Shown: positions 45,292 to 56,976, numbered from the stretch's first letter. The stretch is 64,000 nucleotides of DNA from Nemophila menziesii (GCA_029959085.1 JARWIR010000002.1:40792233-40856232); one strand, 5' to 3'. Notes: generated by a model not told the origin, from the sequence alone. A program made the numbers and translations.

Positions 45292-46144
45292 GAGAGCTAG
45301 TGGTGGAAACGTGAGTGAATATGATGAAAACTCTGATCTTCTAGTGAAAGTTAGATCTACAACGATCTAGAACCCTTTTTAAGATGTTGTAAGGCTGAGA
45401 ACTCCGATTTTCCATGGCTGGATCCTTATTACACAATCAAAATCTATGACAATAATAAACATAGTCGTCGGAGGGTATGACCCGTATTGACGAGGGTATG
45501 ACCCGTATTTTAGCCACCATGAAACACCATTTCTGATTGTTAGGGTGGGGTGGAGAGAGGGGAGAGTATAGAGAGTGATTTGAGATATGTAGGTTAGAAA
45601 TATGACATATGTGTATTTATTGTGTGCTTTAGTATGTATAGTGAGTAAAAAACCGTTGTAAGTAAAATGTGTAGTGGGAAATAATGTTATAGTGTTAAAT
45701 ATTATATTTGACCTTTAATAATAACAATAGGTTGGATGAGGGTGATTCGGTCTTGAAGGGAGAGGTTTCAAGGCCCGTTGGGTGAAAATCTCTAGATAAT
45801 TAAAATTCTTTAAAAACTCGATCCGAGTTGATGAAATTCTATAGTTGTACCATGTACAAACCCTACACCCACAACCCCAACTCCTAAAGATCCAGACATC
45901 GCTATTCTCGATTGCAACCCAAACTGACAAAATAATCACAAACTAAAATACAAATTAAATAATGATTATAGCTAGGTCGATATTCAAATGAGCAAGCACT
46001 TATTACCATTTCTTCTAACTTTAAGCCAATACTATATTTTCTTACTAAATTGAGTAAATACCCCTGATTCCCCTGAACTTATTCTTAATCGTTAGCTTAC
46101 CCCTTATTTTATATAAAGTGTAAATTTACCCCTTATTTTTTCAA
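45292..46144 (+). repeat. Tandem duplication, copy 1 (853 bp)
   Basis: Begins GAGAGCTAGTGGTGG after CAA and ends ATTTTTTCAA. Almost identical to the next 857 bases. It lacks four bases (AGCG) found in copy 2 and at 25860. Falls in the shared unit tail. Confidence 0.9.
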
Positions 46145-47001
46145 GAGAGCTAGTGGTGGAAACGAGCGTGAGTGAATATGATGAAAACTCTGATCTTCTA
46201 GTGAAAGTTAGATCTACAACGATCTAGAACCCTTTTTAAGATGTTGTAAGGCTGAGAACTCCGATTTTCCATGGCTGGATCCTTATTACACAATCAAAAT
46301 CTATGACAATAATAAACATAGTCGTCGGAGGGTATGACCCGTATTGACGAGGGTATGACCCGTATTTTAGCCACCATGAAACACCATTTCTGATTGTTAG
46401 GGTGGGGTGGAGAGAGGGGAGAGTATAGAGAGTGATTTGAGATATGTAGGTTAGAAATATGACATATGTGTATTTATTGTGTGCTTTAGTATGTATAGTG
46501 AGTAAAAAACCGTTGTAAGTAAAATGTGTAGTGGGAAATAATGTTATAGTGTTAAATATTATATTTGACCTTTAATAATAACAATAGGTTGGATGAGGGT
46601 GATTCGGTCTTGAAGGGAGAGGTTTCAAGGCCCGTTGGGTGAAAATCTCTAGATAATTAAAATTCTTTAAAAACTCGATCCGAGTTGATGAAATTCTATA
46701 GTTGTACCATGTACAAACCCTACACCCACAACCCCAACTCCTAAAGATCCAGACATCGCTATTCTCGATTGCAACCCAAACTGACAAAATAATCACAAAC
46801 TAAAATAAAAATTAAATAATGATTATAGCTAGGTCGATATTCAAATGAGCAAGCACTTATTACCATTTCTTCTAACTTTAAGCCAATACTATATTTTCTT
46901 ACTAAATTGAGTAAATACCCCTGATTCCCCTGAACTTTTTCTTAATCGTTAGCTTACCCCTTATTTTATATAAAGTGTAAATTTACCCCTTATTCTTTCA
47001 A
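46145..47001 (+). repeat. Tandem duplication, copy 2 (857 bp)
   Basis: Second copy, joined to the first at TTTTTTCAAGAGAGCTAG; CAA is shared by both break ends. Only a few base differences from copy 1. Confidence 0.9.
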
Positions 47002-47365
47002 AATGTGTTTGTCTGCCCCTTATGGACAGATTCCGTCCATTACCTCTGATAAGTTAGGGCGTGACGCATGTGCGTTACTTTAATTATTTTTTATTATTAT
47101 AAACATTTTAAATCATTTAAAATGATTAAACTTTTAATTTTTTGATAAAAACAAAAAGAAATCGTCTTCTTCACACTCATATTAGGAAAAACTAAAAAGA
47201 AATCTCTTCTACTGTTGCCACCACCTGAAGCCAAAGTTCGTCCCATAAGTAAACTGGTGGCCACCCAAAAAAAAATCTCACTGGAGTTGAGCATTGACTA
47301 CCAAAATTGACCAACATTGACCGTCGAAGTTGACTAATAAGCAACCGTGGTGGTGATAAAATACA
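47002..47365 (+). repeat. Shared unit tail, distal part, unit II-2
   Basis: Continues the tail after the duplication: GACAGATTCCGTCCATT, ACTGTTGCCACCACC. No gene. Confidence 0.6.
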
Positions 47366-47624
47366 TACTCCCCCGTCCCAATTACAATATCCACCTAGCT
47401 TTTCAAAAAGATTAAGAAAACGAATAATTACATACACCTTTACAGAATTACTCCTCATAAAGTGTCTTAATATTTTAAATATGTATTGGAAGTATAATTT
47501 TTAATTTTTAATAAGAGTAATAACGAAAATAGTTGGAAAAAAGTGTTTTGATATTCTAAATGGACAATATTTTTAGGACACCATATTTAGTAAGTGGACA
47601 TTATATTTAGGACGGATAGAATAA
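47366..47624. mobile_element. Stowaway-like MITE, end of unit II-2
   Basis: Left end ACTCCCCCGTCCCAATTACA, right end GTAAGTGGACATTATATTTA GGACGG. Same family as the others. Confidence 0.65.
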
Positions 47625-47716
47625 TTGTTTTGTATTATTATTTTTTATATAAATACATTTTAATCAAAAAAATTAAAACAAAATAAAAATTATTTGCTTA
47701 GCCTGATTTTAGAATA

Positions 47717-48033
47717 CATTGTATGGAAGGAGAAGCGCATGTAAACATATACATATTAGATAGGAAGAGACAAGAACCACAAGAGGAGATAACCATCTTC
47801 TCTGAAAAGCTTTAAATAATTCAAGGTATCAAACAGGTGTCGGCAGTCAGATGAAGGCTCGGACCATGGATCACGCAGATCAAGAAGCTGGCAACGGAAG
47901 TTGGTCTGGTTTGTTTTAAACATATTCCGCAATGCTTTAATGGTTGATCAGGCATTCTAGCAAAAGAGGCCAGGGACATGGCATCGAGGGAACAAGATTC
48001 ATTGACAAATGTGGTATGTTAATTTTCCTAACT
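47717..48033 (+). pseudogene. RNase H-like (RVT_3) remnant, unit I-3
   Basis: Begins MEGEAHV, then EEITIFSEKL, WITQIKKLATEVGLV and HIPQCFNG. Stops and frameshifts interrupt it (TGATC replaces the Gly-Arg region). Ends near 48030 at CTAACTAGG as in I-1 and I-2. Confidence 0.6.
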
Positions 48034-48562
48034 AGGAATAGGCTAATTTTCGATGTAGTTATCTGAAATTTCTTAGGCATAAAAAAAATACGTTGGGCCT
48101 AGAACTATCCCAATAAAAAGAGAAAATTACTTTTAGAAGCCCAAAAATCAAAAATTTCTTTATAAAATCCTAACTAAAAAATCATTCTAACAAAGGCCTA
48201 AGTTTGATTTTTTAGTTAGATTTTTCACCCTTATACGTCTATTCAGTTTTTTATCGGTACATACCAACATTTTTAATTTTGGTATAGACCAATATTTATT
48301 TGTTTGGAACGTACCAATTTCCTGGTTTTGGTATGTACCAAATGCTATTTATGTTTGTTTTTAGGTTTCAGGGTCCTTAATAGTATTTTTCTAGACATAT
48401 GGAGGGCTTTTTGTTATGCCCAAAGTTAATGTCCGGATATAAATAGAAAACCAATCAAAGATCGTGTCAAGATTCATTTATTCGGATGCGCTAAACAAAG
48501 TTTTTCCCGCAAAAAAACAACACAAATATATTCACGATATCTTTTTTCATGATAAGAACGAA

Positions 48563-48680
48563 TTGATACATTCCAAACACATCCCTTCAGTACATTCCAA
48601 ACACATTAATTTGGTACATTCCAAACACATCAATTTGGTACATTCTAAACACATCAATTTGATATATTCCAAACAGATCT
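48563..48680 (+). repeat. 24-bp minisatellite, unit I-3
   Basis: About five copies, with the last unit changed to TTTGATATATTCCAAACAGA. Copy number differs slightly from I-2. Confidence 0.8.
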
Positions 48681-49079
48681 AAATCTAGATAAAAAAAACA
48701 AAACAAATAGAAATATTTTTACAAAAAATATTGGAATAAAAAAAACAGAAACCAGAATAAAAAAAATTAAAGCACATCTCTTCTCACGCGCTTGGACTAT
48801 TAAAATCGGAAGGGGTGGAGACGGGATATAATTAAACCTGATGGGTGGAGATGGTATCTATTCAAATCGGTATCGGGTGTGGAACCCGTGTTTAGATTTT
48901 GTTGTCCTTTTTTGTTGTCGAAGAATGAATCCATCATATTTGAAAGTCATGAAGTACAATTGGCCTTGTGCAGAAATGAATCCATCATATTGAAAAGTCA
49001 CTAAGGGAAATTGGTCTCGTGTAACCTTTATAGCCATGAAATGAATGATTTGGAAAATTGCGAATTTAGTAATACGTTG

Positions 49080-49468
49080 TGAGCCATGGTGTACCAGGAG
49101 AGTTTACTTTCTCGTACTGGGCTTCAACGCAAAGATCCAGTGTGACGCCGGCGAATAACATATCTTCGTCAGATCTGGAGATTGGTGCGGTTCCGGCGAG
49201 AGACTAGGCAAATAACGGCCGAGGAGTACCTAACCCTATGCCTCGTGAGAGATTGATGCGGGGTTTGCTGGTGGAGACCGGCGAAGCACCGGAGAAGGAG
49301 TACAACATCGGGTGAGTGAGGGAAGGATGCTTTCCAGGCGGCGATGGTGTCAAGAGCGGCGGTGATGCGCTGGAAATGGTGAGGGGGTGGGTTTCTCATG
49401 CTTGCATCGCGTTGGAGATAGAGTGAGAGAAAAGACTTTGGAGAGGTCTGATAAAAAACAAATCCCAC
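49080..49468 (-). pseudogene. GC-rich gene fragment, unit I-3
   Basis: Minus-strand frame open for 99 codons, with an internal Met 24 residues in, followed by RNPPPHHFQRITAALDTI. It is homologous to 28740-29085. Composition (Pro, His, Arg, Ser rich) resembles plant untranslated or transit-peptide-like sequence, so coding status is uncertain. Missing in I-1, where flanks are joined directly. Confidence 0.4.
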
Positions 49469-50019
49469 TAGGTTTTTTATTAGCTTTTTCTTTTTACTAG
49501 TAGTAGCAATAGTATTGGTATTGGGGACTTTTTGGTATTTTTTTATTGTTTCTAATTAGGATTTAATCGATTAGTTAAGTGAGAATTTTGTGAGTATTGT
49601 AAATATTATATGGACCTTTATAAATAATTGCTCCCAATAAAAAATCAGGTTATTGTTAGACGAATGGAGGAGGCCTTGTCCAAAAAAAATTGGGCTGAGA
49701 AGGTTTACCCAACAAAAAAGAAAAAATAAAAAATAAAAATGAAATAAGAAAAAAAAAGATATATATTTTATTAATATTTAAAATTCAACTCGTCATTTTA
49801 TTGCCCTAACTTAAACGCTTAATTCTCTTACTTTACATCTAAATCATCAAGTGGCGCCTCCGCCGTCAAATACTCTACGGCTCAAGTTGGGATTAGCGCA
49901 GTGTCTTTTTCAGAGAACCAACTAGTTCATTATATATGCACTGGCATGACCCCCACATGTAGCCACAGCTTCTCCGTCCCTCCTTATAGGTAATTCTAAT
50001 TAATAAATCTATATTTTTG

Positions 50020-50215
50020 CAATATATGGATTATTTTGCCTAATATAGGGACCTATATTGTAATTAGTTCAATTTTTTTGTTGTTTTACATATTATAGGG
50101 ACTTATTATATAATTAGTTCAAAATATAGGTTATTTTGCATTATAGGACCTATAAATCAAAAAATATAGGAACCTATGATGAAATTTTGTAAAATATATA
50201 TATTTGTATGGTAAT
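50020..50215 (+). repeat. TATAGGGAC repeat block, unit I-3
   Basis: Same block as 8300-8490. Confidence 0.7.
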
Positions 50216-50766
50216 AAACTTACACTGCCACTGAACCCCCTTGGTCTCCCAACAAAAACTCTCTACTAAGCTCATGTATGTTAATAGTTTTTTTAATTGA
50301 CTTAAGTTAAGAATAATGATTTAGTATCATCTTCCACTATCTTTCACCAACTCAGTGAAGAAGGTGAGGTTTCTCAGCACACTAAGCGCATTTTCTATGT
50401 TATACTATTGTGCGTGTATAAGTATAAAATCTAAATAGAAACATATTAAATATAAACATAAGCGTATATAAGTATAAAATCTAGATTAAATCTAATTGAT
50501 CATTAATTTTACATATTTACTAAATTAGAAAAAATATTAACATAGATTTGATGCTTTTAACATTTTATATTCTGCATAGGTCCATCTACACAGGTCAAGA
50601 ATAAGGTCAATCGCCATGTCATTTCAATTTGCCATCAACAATACAAAGTATGATGGTAAGATTTAGTAATTGATCTTGTTATACAAGAAATGTTTTTCCT
50701 GTATATACTTATTATGTAATACATGAAAGAAAGTTTGATGTACTTTATTCTTGGTATTTTTAATAG

Positions 50767-51124
50767 GTCACTATCCAGTCTGTGAAAATATACAAGGAAT
50801 GTTTGAAAAACCAAGTTGCGTCAACAACGAAATGCAGTTGATGGATGCATGGAGTATCTACCCGGAATTACTCCTTTCCCAGCTGATCCATCCGTCATTA
50901 TTTGTGCGGCTTGTGGTTGTCACCGTAACTTCCACCGTAAGGAAGAGATGCTCATTCCTCCACCAGCTCGTGTCGAAATTGTAAGTCCACCAGTTGATGG
51001 TGAGCAATTATTAGTGAATGAAAATATTGTAATCTTCACTGAAAGGACTGACCAAATTCTTATATGTAAAAGAGAGAAAATGAGAAACGTGAAACCAAAA
51101 AGTCAAAAGAAGAACAAGAATTGA
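50767..51124 (+). pseudogene. ZF-HD / mini zinc finger-like pseudogene, unit I-3, best-preserved finger C-half
   Basis: Exon from GTC at 50767. The N-half reads VTIQSVKIYKECLKN with the usual His changed to Gln. A deletion near 50830 shifts frame. From 50816 a frame runs to TGA at 51122-51124 and contains NAVDGCMEYLPGITPF, IICAACGCHRNFHRKEE with all zinc ligands, PPPARVEIVSPP and the charged tail to KPKSQKKNKN. So finger and tail are one frame here, unlike I-1 and I-2. Relative to I-1, 57 bases (19 codons) after VTI are missing without frame change. A 95-100 residue product would match MIF size, but the first half is out of frame and no ATG is in place. Confidence 0.85.
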
Positions 51125-51667
51125 TGTTTAGAATATAGATTGAGTAATTAAAAAAGCAATTTTATGGTGTAATATTATTTTGCAAAGTATTTGTTGCTTT
51201 ATTATTTTAATTTAAATTATGCTAGAACAGATGTTGTAATAACAAACAATAATTGAAGTTTTGGAAAAAAAAGAATAATTGAAGTAATACCTTTTGATTA
51301 GTATCCGTTCTTATCCATCGTCTTCTTTGCTCATGCTTGATCGAGCTTTTATGCCAGGCACATGATAACTAAATTTCATAGATGGATTGTGGATATGAGA
51401 GAATAATAATATTCACTACCAATAATATAGATCGATTAGCCCTGCCTGGTCGAACGGATATGCACATTCAGATGTGCCTTCAAGACTTTAGCAGTTAATT
51501 ATATTGGAATTATTCATCAGTCTCTTTTGATGTTGTAGAGACGACCAAGGTAATATTATATACCGTTAGATAAAGTAATTTTTTAAAGTTGTCAAAAAAT
51601 CGTTTTTTTTTATATACCACCTTGTTTTAAAGATTATAGTCACTTATATATGTAATATGTTCAACAG

Positions 51668-51835
51668 GTGACTCCTGGTGAGCAATTATTAAGGAATGAA
51701 GATATTGATATCCCACTGGAAGGAGTGACAAAATTCTTACATGAAAAGAAAAGGGGAAATGATGAACGTGAAGTCATTGTCAAAAAAAATAAGAAATGGT
51801 CGCCGAAGAGGAGAAATAAACTGTTTAGAATATAG
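51668..51835 (+). pseudogene. Charged terminal exon, copy B, unit I-3
   Basis: Opens VTPGEQLLRNEDIDIPLEG and stays open to TAG near 51835, but a small deletion after GAAGTCATT changes the frame so that the C-terminus (KWSPKRRNKL) differs from the type II version. Confidence 0.5.
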
Positions 51836-52050
51836 ATTGAGTAATTCACAAAGCAATTCTATGGTGTACTATTATTTTGCAAAGTATTTTTTACTTTATT
51901 ATTTTACTTCAGAATTTAATTTAGCAAGAGCTGTGTAACTTTTATTGTTTTTGAAAAGTAACTATATTTATCCAAAACCAGAGGGAACATATGTTGTAAG
52001 AACAAACAATAATTGAACGGATACCTATAATAAGTATTTTTTCTTATCCA

Positions 52051-52251
52051 TTGTCTTCGTTTCTCATGTATAAAGCTCTTACACCATTTGAATCAGTCTC
52101 AGCTCCATCAGACATAATAGAATACATACAACATCTTTTCCAAGTGGAAAAGGGCAGACAAGGAGGTGTTGGCTTTGAAAGTTACACCATGACCTCCACC
52201 ATTACTCAACAACTTGTTCCTTTATTACGCGATTCTCCTATTAACATTTAA
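52051..52251 (+). pseudogene. Conserved downstream fragment (GRQGGVGFESYTM), unit I-3
   Basis: Open frame with IEYIQHLFQVEKGRQGG and GFESYTMTSTITQQL, ending before the AT-rich region. The DNA is conserved at 10430-10530, 18780-18860, 32020-32110, 38110-38195 and 62335-62430, with the frame open only in some. Codon-like conservation suggests descent from a coding region, but I do not recognise it. Confidence 0.3.
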
Positions 52252-52704
52252 TATTTTTTTAATCTACTTACACCTCCTGTGAATAATGTAGGAACTTGTA
52301 TAAGGGCCAACTTAAACAATTTCCTACATTAGGTATTCATAGATTCCTTTATTAGGTTGTCTTTGATGTATTACGTAATAATAAAGCTTCAAAGGAACCT
52401 ACCTTAGTTTTTGTTCAACTTTTAAATTATATAATAAAGAATCTCAAATCATGTATGTCAGATTTAGGAAATTATTCTGAATTTAATGTAAGTATATTAC
52501 TTAAGGCTATTTTTATTCACCATTCTATGATGAGTAATTAATATAGTTGTGGAGCATACCTGGTGACAATAAATGAGTAATTCAATATAACTTACAGATA
52601 ATTTACAAAAGCTACTTGTGCTAAGAATAGAAGTGACCTTGTTTACATAATGCAACAAGATATTATGGTAATCTAGAATAAACATCTTCTTCATGAGTGA
52701 TGAA

Positions 52705-52985
52705 TCATCCTCTTATTGCTTGTTCGAGTGTCTCCATGGTAATTGTCAATTCCAGTGGTCCTACACTTTCACGATCAAGTTTAATTTTCAATAGAAATTT
52801 CATAACCAAACAATTCTATTTTTATTTGCCACATTATATTGACTTAGAGATGGCCGATGATAAGAATTTCCAAGCATTATACTCTCACTAGCAGAAACGA
52901 AAGCTTATCTCATAGTAACCATAATTAGGATTATTGGAGTAGCTGCTCCATCATTCGTTTGAGATATATATTTCGGACCAACATT
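52705..52985 (-). pseudogene. Unrecognised minus-strand coding-like fragment, unit I-3
   Basis: Same fragment as at 11072 and 32585, with more substitutions and a frame broken by changes near 52795 and 52900. Confidence 0.4.
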
Positions 52986-53264
52986 TTCTAAAAACATCAA
53001 TTGTAAAAACGACTTATTTCATATCATACCCATAATAATGGGTTTGGACCGGGGATGGAACTAATACTAATGGAGGAGTTAGAGTAACAATCGCTCATAG
53101 AGAAAAGAGTGGTTGATGTTTGAGGTATTGGAGACTAATTTTATCGTTAATAAGAAACATGTGGCTAGGGTCTTCTTCAAATAGGTCACAACAAATAATA
53201 AAGTATCCTAAACAATTAAAAAATAAATAAAGAAATAAAAATAAGTGGCAAAAAGCATGGACCA

Positions 53265-53575
53265 AAGAGTGACTGAGTAGCGGGTCGCTAAGTAAAGAGT
53301 CACTGAGTTGCGAGTTGCTAAGTAACAAGTCACTAAGTATCAACACTATTCACCTCTAGCCAACACACACTGCCAACACTAGCATCAGGGAGTATTTCCT
53401 CATTGATTTTACTGGATATCAATAATATTCATCTCTGATCACCACCGACATTGCCACGGAGCATACTTAGTGATTCAACGAGTACGGAAAAGTCACTGAA
53501 ATTCTTTAAGTATAGTCAGCAATTAACTTAGTATGCGAAGTAAATCACTGAGTATGCTTAGTGAATTCTCAAAGT
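53265..53575. repeat. CACTGAGTA / CTTAGTGA motif cluster, unit I-3, left of Athila element 2
   Basis: Same cluster as at 11545, just upstream of the second Athila element. Confidence 0.7.
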
Positions 53576-53759
53576 ATTACCTAAAATACGGTGTATTAAC
53601 ACAAAAATAAAGTAGAAAATTGTACAAATTTTATTTTTATTATATAAAAGAATAATATTACAGAATTTACATTCCTTAAAAAAATATAAAATTCCAATAA
53701 TACAAAAAAAATAATAATCTCACATGCCATGAACAAACACAAAAGTTCGTTGAGCTTAG

Positions 53760-54350
53760 TGATGTCTCCCTATTTGTCATGAAATAATCCTACTTGGAGA
53801 CATCATTTTAGGTGTATTTATTAGAGTATAGTTAGATTTTCTCATGATTTAGTATATTTTCCTATTTTGTGTCTTGAATTAATTATTTAGTATTTTTAGA
53901 GCATATTGGGTTTAATTGTTTATTTAGTGTGAAGATTTAAAGATATATCGTAATTGATTAGAATCCAAGTCGAAGTCTAAGAGCTAATTATCTACCTTAT
54001 TAACTAGATTTGATAGAAGGAATTAGAAGGATTAGTGCATACTAGCAAAACCTAAGCTATACTTCTCACCTCATATTGTTCGTATTTATTTAATTGTCTT
54101 TTATTTTCCTTAGTTTAATTTAATATCTCGAATTATTCTCTCTTTTATTTTTCTGTCTTTTAATTAATTACTTTCTACTCGTTATTATGCTCATTCATTT
54201 AACACACTAAGTCCCCGAAAACGAATTCAACTTATCATTAGAACTTGCATACGTCATGTAATACTTGTAGTACCGTGCTTGTCTAGGGTGAAAGTGCATT
54301 GTTTTCTGGCTTATATTTATCTTATTTTTCTAACACCCTAGGCGACACCA
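53760..54350 (+). mobile_element. 5' LTR of Athila element 2 (internally deleted)
   Basis: Starts TGATGTCTCC with the inverted partner GGAGACATCA at about 53800, ends GGCGACACCA. About 590 bp, against 1475 bp for element 1; the missing part follows AAGTCGAAGTCTAAG. Confidence 0.8.
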
Positions 54351-54356
54351 AGTTTT

Positions 54357-54374
54357 TGGCGCCGCTCCCGGGGA
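54357..54374 (+). other. Primer-binding site (tRNA-Asp type)
   Basis: TGGCGCCGCTCCCGGGGA, seven bases after the LTR. It is close to the TGGCGCCGTTGCCGGGGA site typical of Athila/Tat elements, complementary to the 3' end of tRNA-Asp, with two differences. Confidence 0.85.
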
Positions 54375-54474
54375 CTTGTGTCTCGTTAGCGTGTGGGCTA
54401 TCTATTTCGAGTAGTAATTTTTAATTAAATTTTATTTTTCCGTATTTAGTTTTTATTTTTCCAGATTTACGCTT

Positions 54475-55852
54475 GTGGTTTGCTTTAGTCTTTTTCAGGG
54501 TCTAACCGTGTTTAATTCTTGGCCTCCGTTACCGGAGCCTGAGAGGAGCTTCAGAGGTTACAACAAACGTCTTCGCGAGGAAAGAGACTTAAGAAGAGCT
54601 ATGGCAGGCGTACGAGATCAGTTAAATCGACCACTTGTCCCACCAGGAGGACAACCACTTGTCCCACCAGGAGGGCAACCACCATTACAACCACAAGGAA
54701 GAGGTAACAGGAACTACAATGTCAATCAAAACCGAGTTGAACAAGACCTTCCTGGCTTGAGGGTGCCGTTTCATGTTCAACCAATAGGTTACTATCCCCC
54801 TGAGATCCAAAATATTAAATTTAGACCCGATCCGAGTATGCTCAGTCAGTTTCAAATTTTGGACTCTACAGTGGTACAGCAGTACAAGATCCGGTAAGAG
54901 CGATTCAGAAGTTTATGCAGATTTGTGATGCTTATGTTACTCCAAGAATTACACGCGAGCAACTGTATTGTCATATGTTTTCGTTCTTTCTGACTACTAG
55001 AGCTGGTGAGTGGCTAGATAGGCAACCACCAGGGACAATTAATTCATGGACAGAACTTCAAGCCGCTTTCTTTAACCGTTTTTATCCAATGAATTTGAGA
55101 CTCAAAGACCAAAGCGAGCTTGCAAAGTTTTTTTAAGAAGATGGAGAAGAAGTAGGAGAAGCATGGACAAGGTTTCAACAGAAGTTAGCTAGATGTCCGC
55201 TCCATGGTTATACCCCTCTCTACAGTTAGCTATATTCTATGAAGGTATCAACAGATAAAGTAGATTGAAGGTGGATAATGTTGGGAAAGGGAATTTCGAG
55301 TCCATGGACCCTGCTGAAGCTACCGAGGATTTAGAAAATTGCATTCAACAAGAAAGGAGTTGGCCGCCTTCGCGAGCTCTTGTTACAAAAACGCGAGGTA
55401 CGCTTCGATTAGACGCGGAAACTGCAAACTCAGCTCAACTATCCGCATTAGAGAATCAAATCAAAGAACTTAAGCTTGAGATGCATAGAAACTTAGCCGA
55501 AGCAAATGTAGTGCAAGAAGCACAAGGTTGTCCGTATTGTGGGGCAATAAATCATACTTGGGAAGAGTGCGATGGAAATCTACAATCTGTTTACTTCATA
55601 TCCAACCGACGTTATCAATTTGGTAATATGAATCATCCGGGTATGCAGTATTCAAATCCACATGGGGCCGCTAATCCTGGTCATTATCAACCACGTCCAC
55701 AGAATAACTCATTCCAACCAAGAGGACAGTATCAAAATCAATATCAGAATAGACCTGCTCCCCCACAACAACTTGTTCAAGATGCCTATACTGATTCGTT
55801 AGCTCAGAAAGCTTTACCACAGTATCCTCAAGAGGGACCTGTGGATAATTAA
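54475..55852 (+). pseudogene. gag of Athila element 2, with CCHC zinc knuckle, broken
   Basis: The N-terminal part has ERSFRGYNKRLREERDLRRA and a Pro-Gln-Gly-rich repeat (two copies of LVPPGGQP). The capsid core continues at 54915 with QICDAYVTPRITREQLY, TRAGEWLDRQPPG and NRFYPMNLR, broken by frame changes near 54895, 55136 and 55260. The C-terminal part has CPYCGAINHTWEEC near residue 90 of the frame at 55265, a CX2CX4HX4C zinc knuckle for RNA binding, followed by an Asn/Gln/Pro-rich tail. Order and motifs agree with element 1. Confidence 0.85.
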
Positions 55853-55867
55853 TAATTAACAAACTTT

Positions 55868-56577
55868 ATGGATCTTATGACCACTAATATGCATTCCCAG
55901 AGCGAGAAGTTACAAGAACAAGAAGCTTCAATTCATGTTGTAGATACTCAAGTAGAACAGAACATCAAAGCTCTGACAAGCATTATGGAACAAAAAGAAT
56001 TGAAGGCTATCGAAGGAGGTGATGACAATGTTGGGTTCGAAGCTTGTAAGGCTATCTGCCTTGATATTGAAGAAAAGAAGAAGTACCACATGCTGCCGTT
56101 AGTGCCGTGGAGGTTCCGAGTACCAAAGAAGAATCAACCAAGTCTAGCCCCGTGGACTCTAACTGTTCTGAGAGTGATGTGGAGGAAAATTCAGAAAAAT
56201 CCGAATTTATACAGCTTTTGAAAGATATGCACGAAGAGATTAGATCGGTTATGGATTTTCAAGTTGAGCTGGCTAAAGAGAAAGAGGAAGAAGCTTCAAA
56301 GGAGGAACCAAGAGTTGAAGTTGAAGTTGCACCTGCTGTGCAAGAAGAGAAAGAAGAAGAGAAGGTGGAATCGCCACTAGTTGTTCAAACAGTGTCCTCA
56401 ACTATTCCTAATACAAATCCAAAGGATGACACTGAACTCAAGACATTTGTAGAGGCGTACACTCCTGAAAATATCAACGCCCAAATGCTTGAGATCGTAA
56501 AGAAAGGGCTTACACCGCAACAAGTTTTTACGCAAGTTATTCCTGAGAAAGAAGCGAATGTAGAATCCAAAAAATAA
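55868..56577 (+). pseudogene. Linker region of Athila element 2, acidic
   Basis: Two overlapping frames. The first (55868-56221) starts MDLMTTNMHSQSEKLQEQ, a coiled segment like that at 855 in element 1. The second (56107-56577) is very rich in Glu, Lys and Val (KEEPRVEVEVAPAVQEEKEE). A frameshift near 56110 joins them. Confidence 0.6.
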
Positions 56578-56613
56578 AACGTTAGAGTCTCAAGAAAAAG
56601 TGAAAGAGAGTTA

Positions 56614-56976
56614 CCATTGAAGCTCAAAGACCCGGGAAGTTTTAACCTTCCTATTCAAATAAATGGTATGGTCAAGGTGAAATCTATGTACGATGCGGGT
56701 TCAGGTGTGAATCTTATGCCTAAGTCCGTGTTCGAGAGACTTGGACTTCAGAGATCAAAGAAAGCTACAGTGAAGTTGCAGTTAACTGACAACTCAGTTA
56801 CTAAGACATATGGAACAGTGGAGGACGTCCTAGTCCGAGCAGGTACTATATATATATATTTAGAGCGACAAAATAAGAAAAATTTACCATACACTCTGGA
56901 AATAAATATCTTGTTAATGACCCATCATCCTTATTTCAAACGTTGTGTGCCATTTGTATTATCGACGAAAAGATGA
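56614..56976 (+). pseudogene. Protease of Athila element 2, truncated
   Basis: LKLKDPGSFNLPIQING, then the catalytic motif YDAGSGVNLMPKSVF (D-A-G-S) and GTVEDVLVRAG. The second half, with the ILGRPF motif seen in element 1, is replaced by unrelated sequence after about 56845. Confidence 0.75.

Larger units (their letters stand above)
35081..47695 (+). repeat. Tandem unit II-2 (type II)
   Basis: Fourth unit, about 12.6 kb. It is the reference type II copy: no LINE, no 0.6 kb insertion, both small plus-strand exons (36623, 36835) present, and the charged terminal exon open. Its tail is lengthened by an 857-bp tandem duplication (45292-47001). Confidence 0.85.

Noticed and set aside
45715..46796. 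Two identical 74-codon minus-strand frames
   Set aside because: Identity comes from the 857-bp tandem duplication, not from coding constraint; the other units do not keep the frame.
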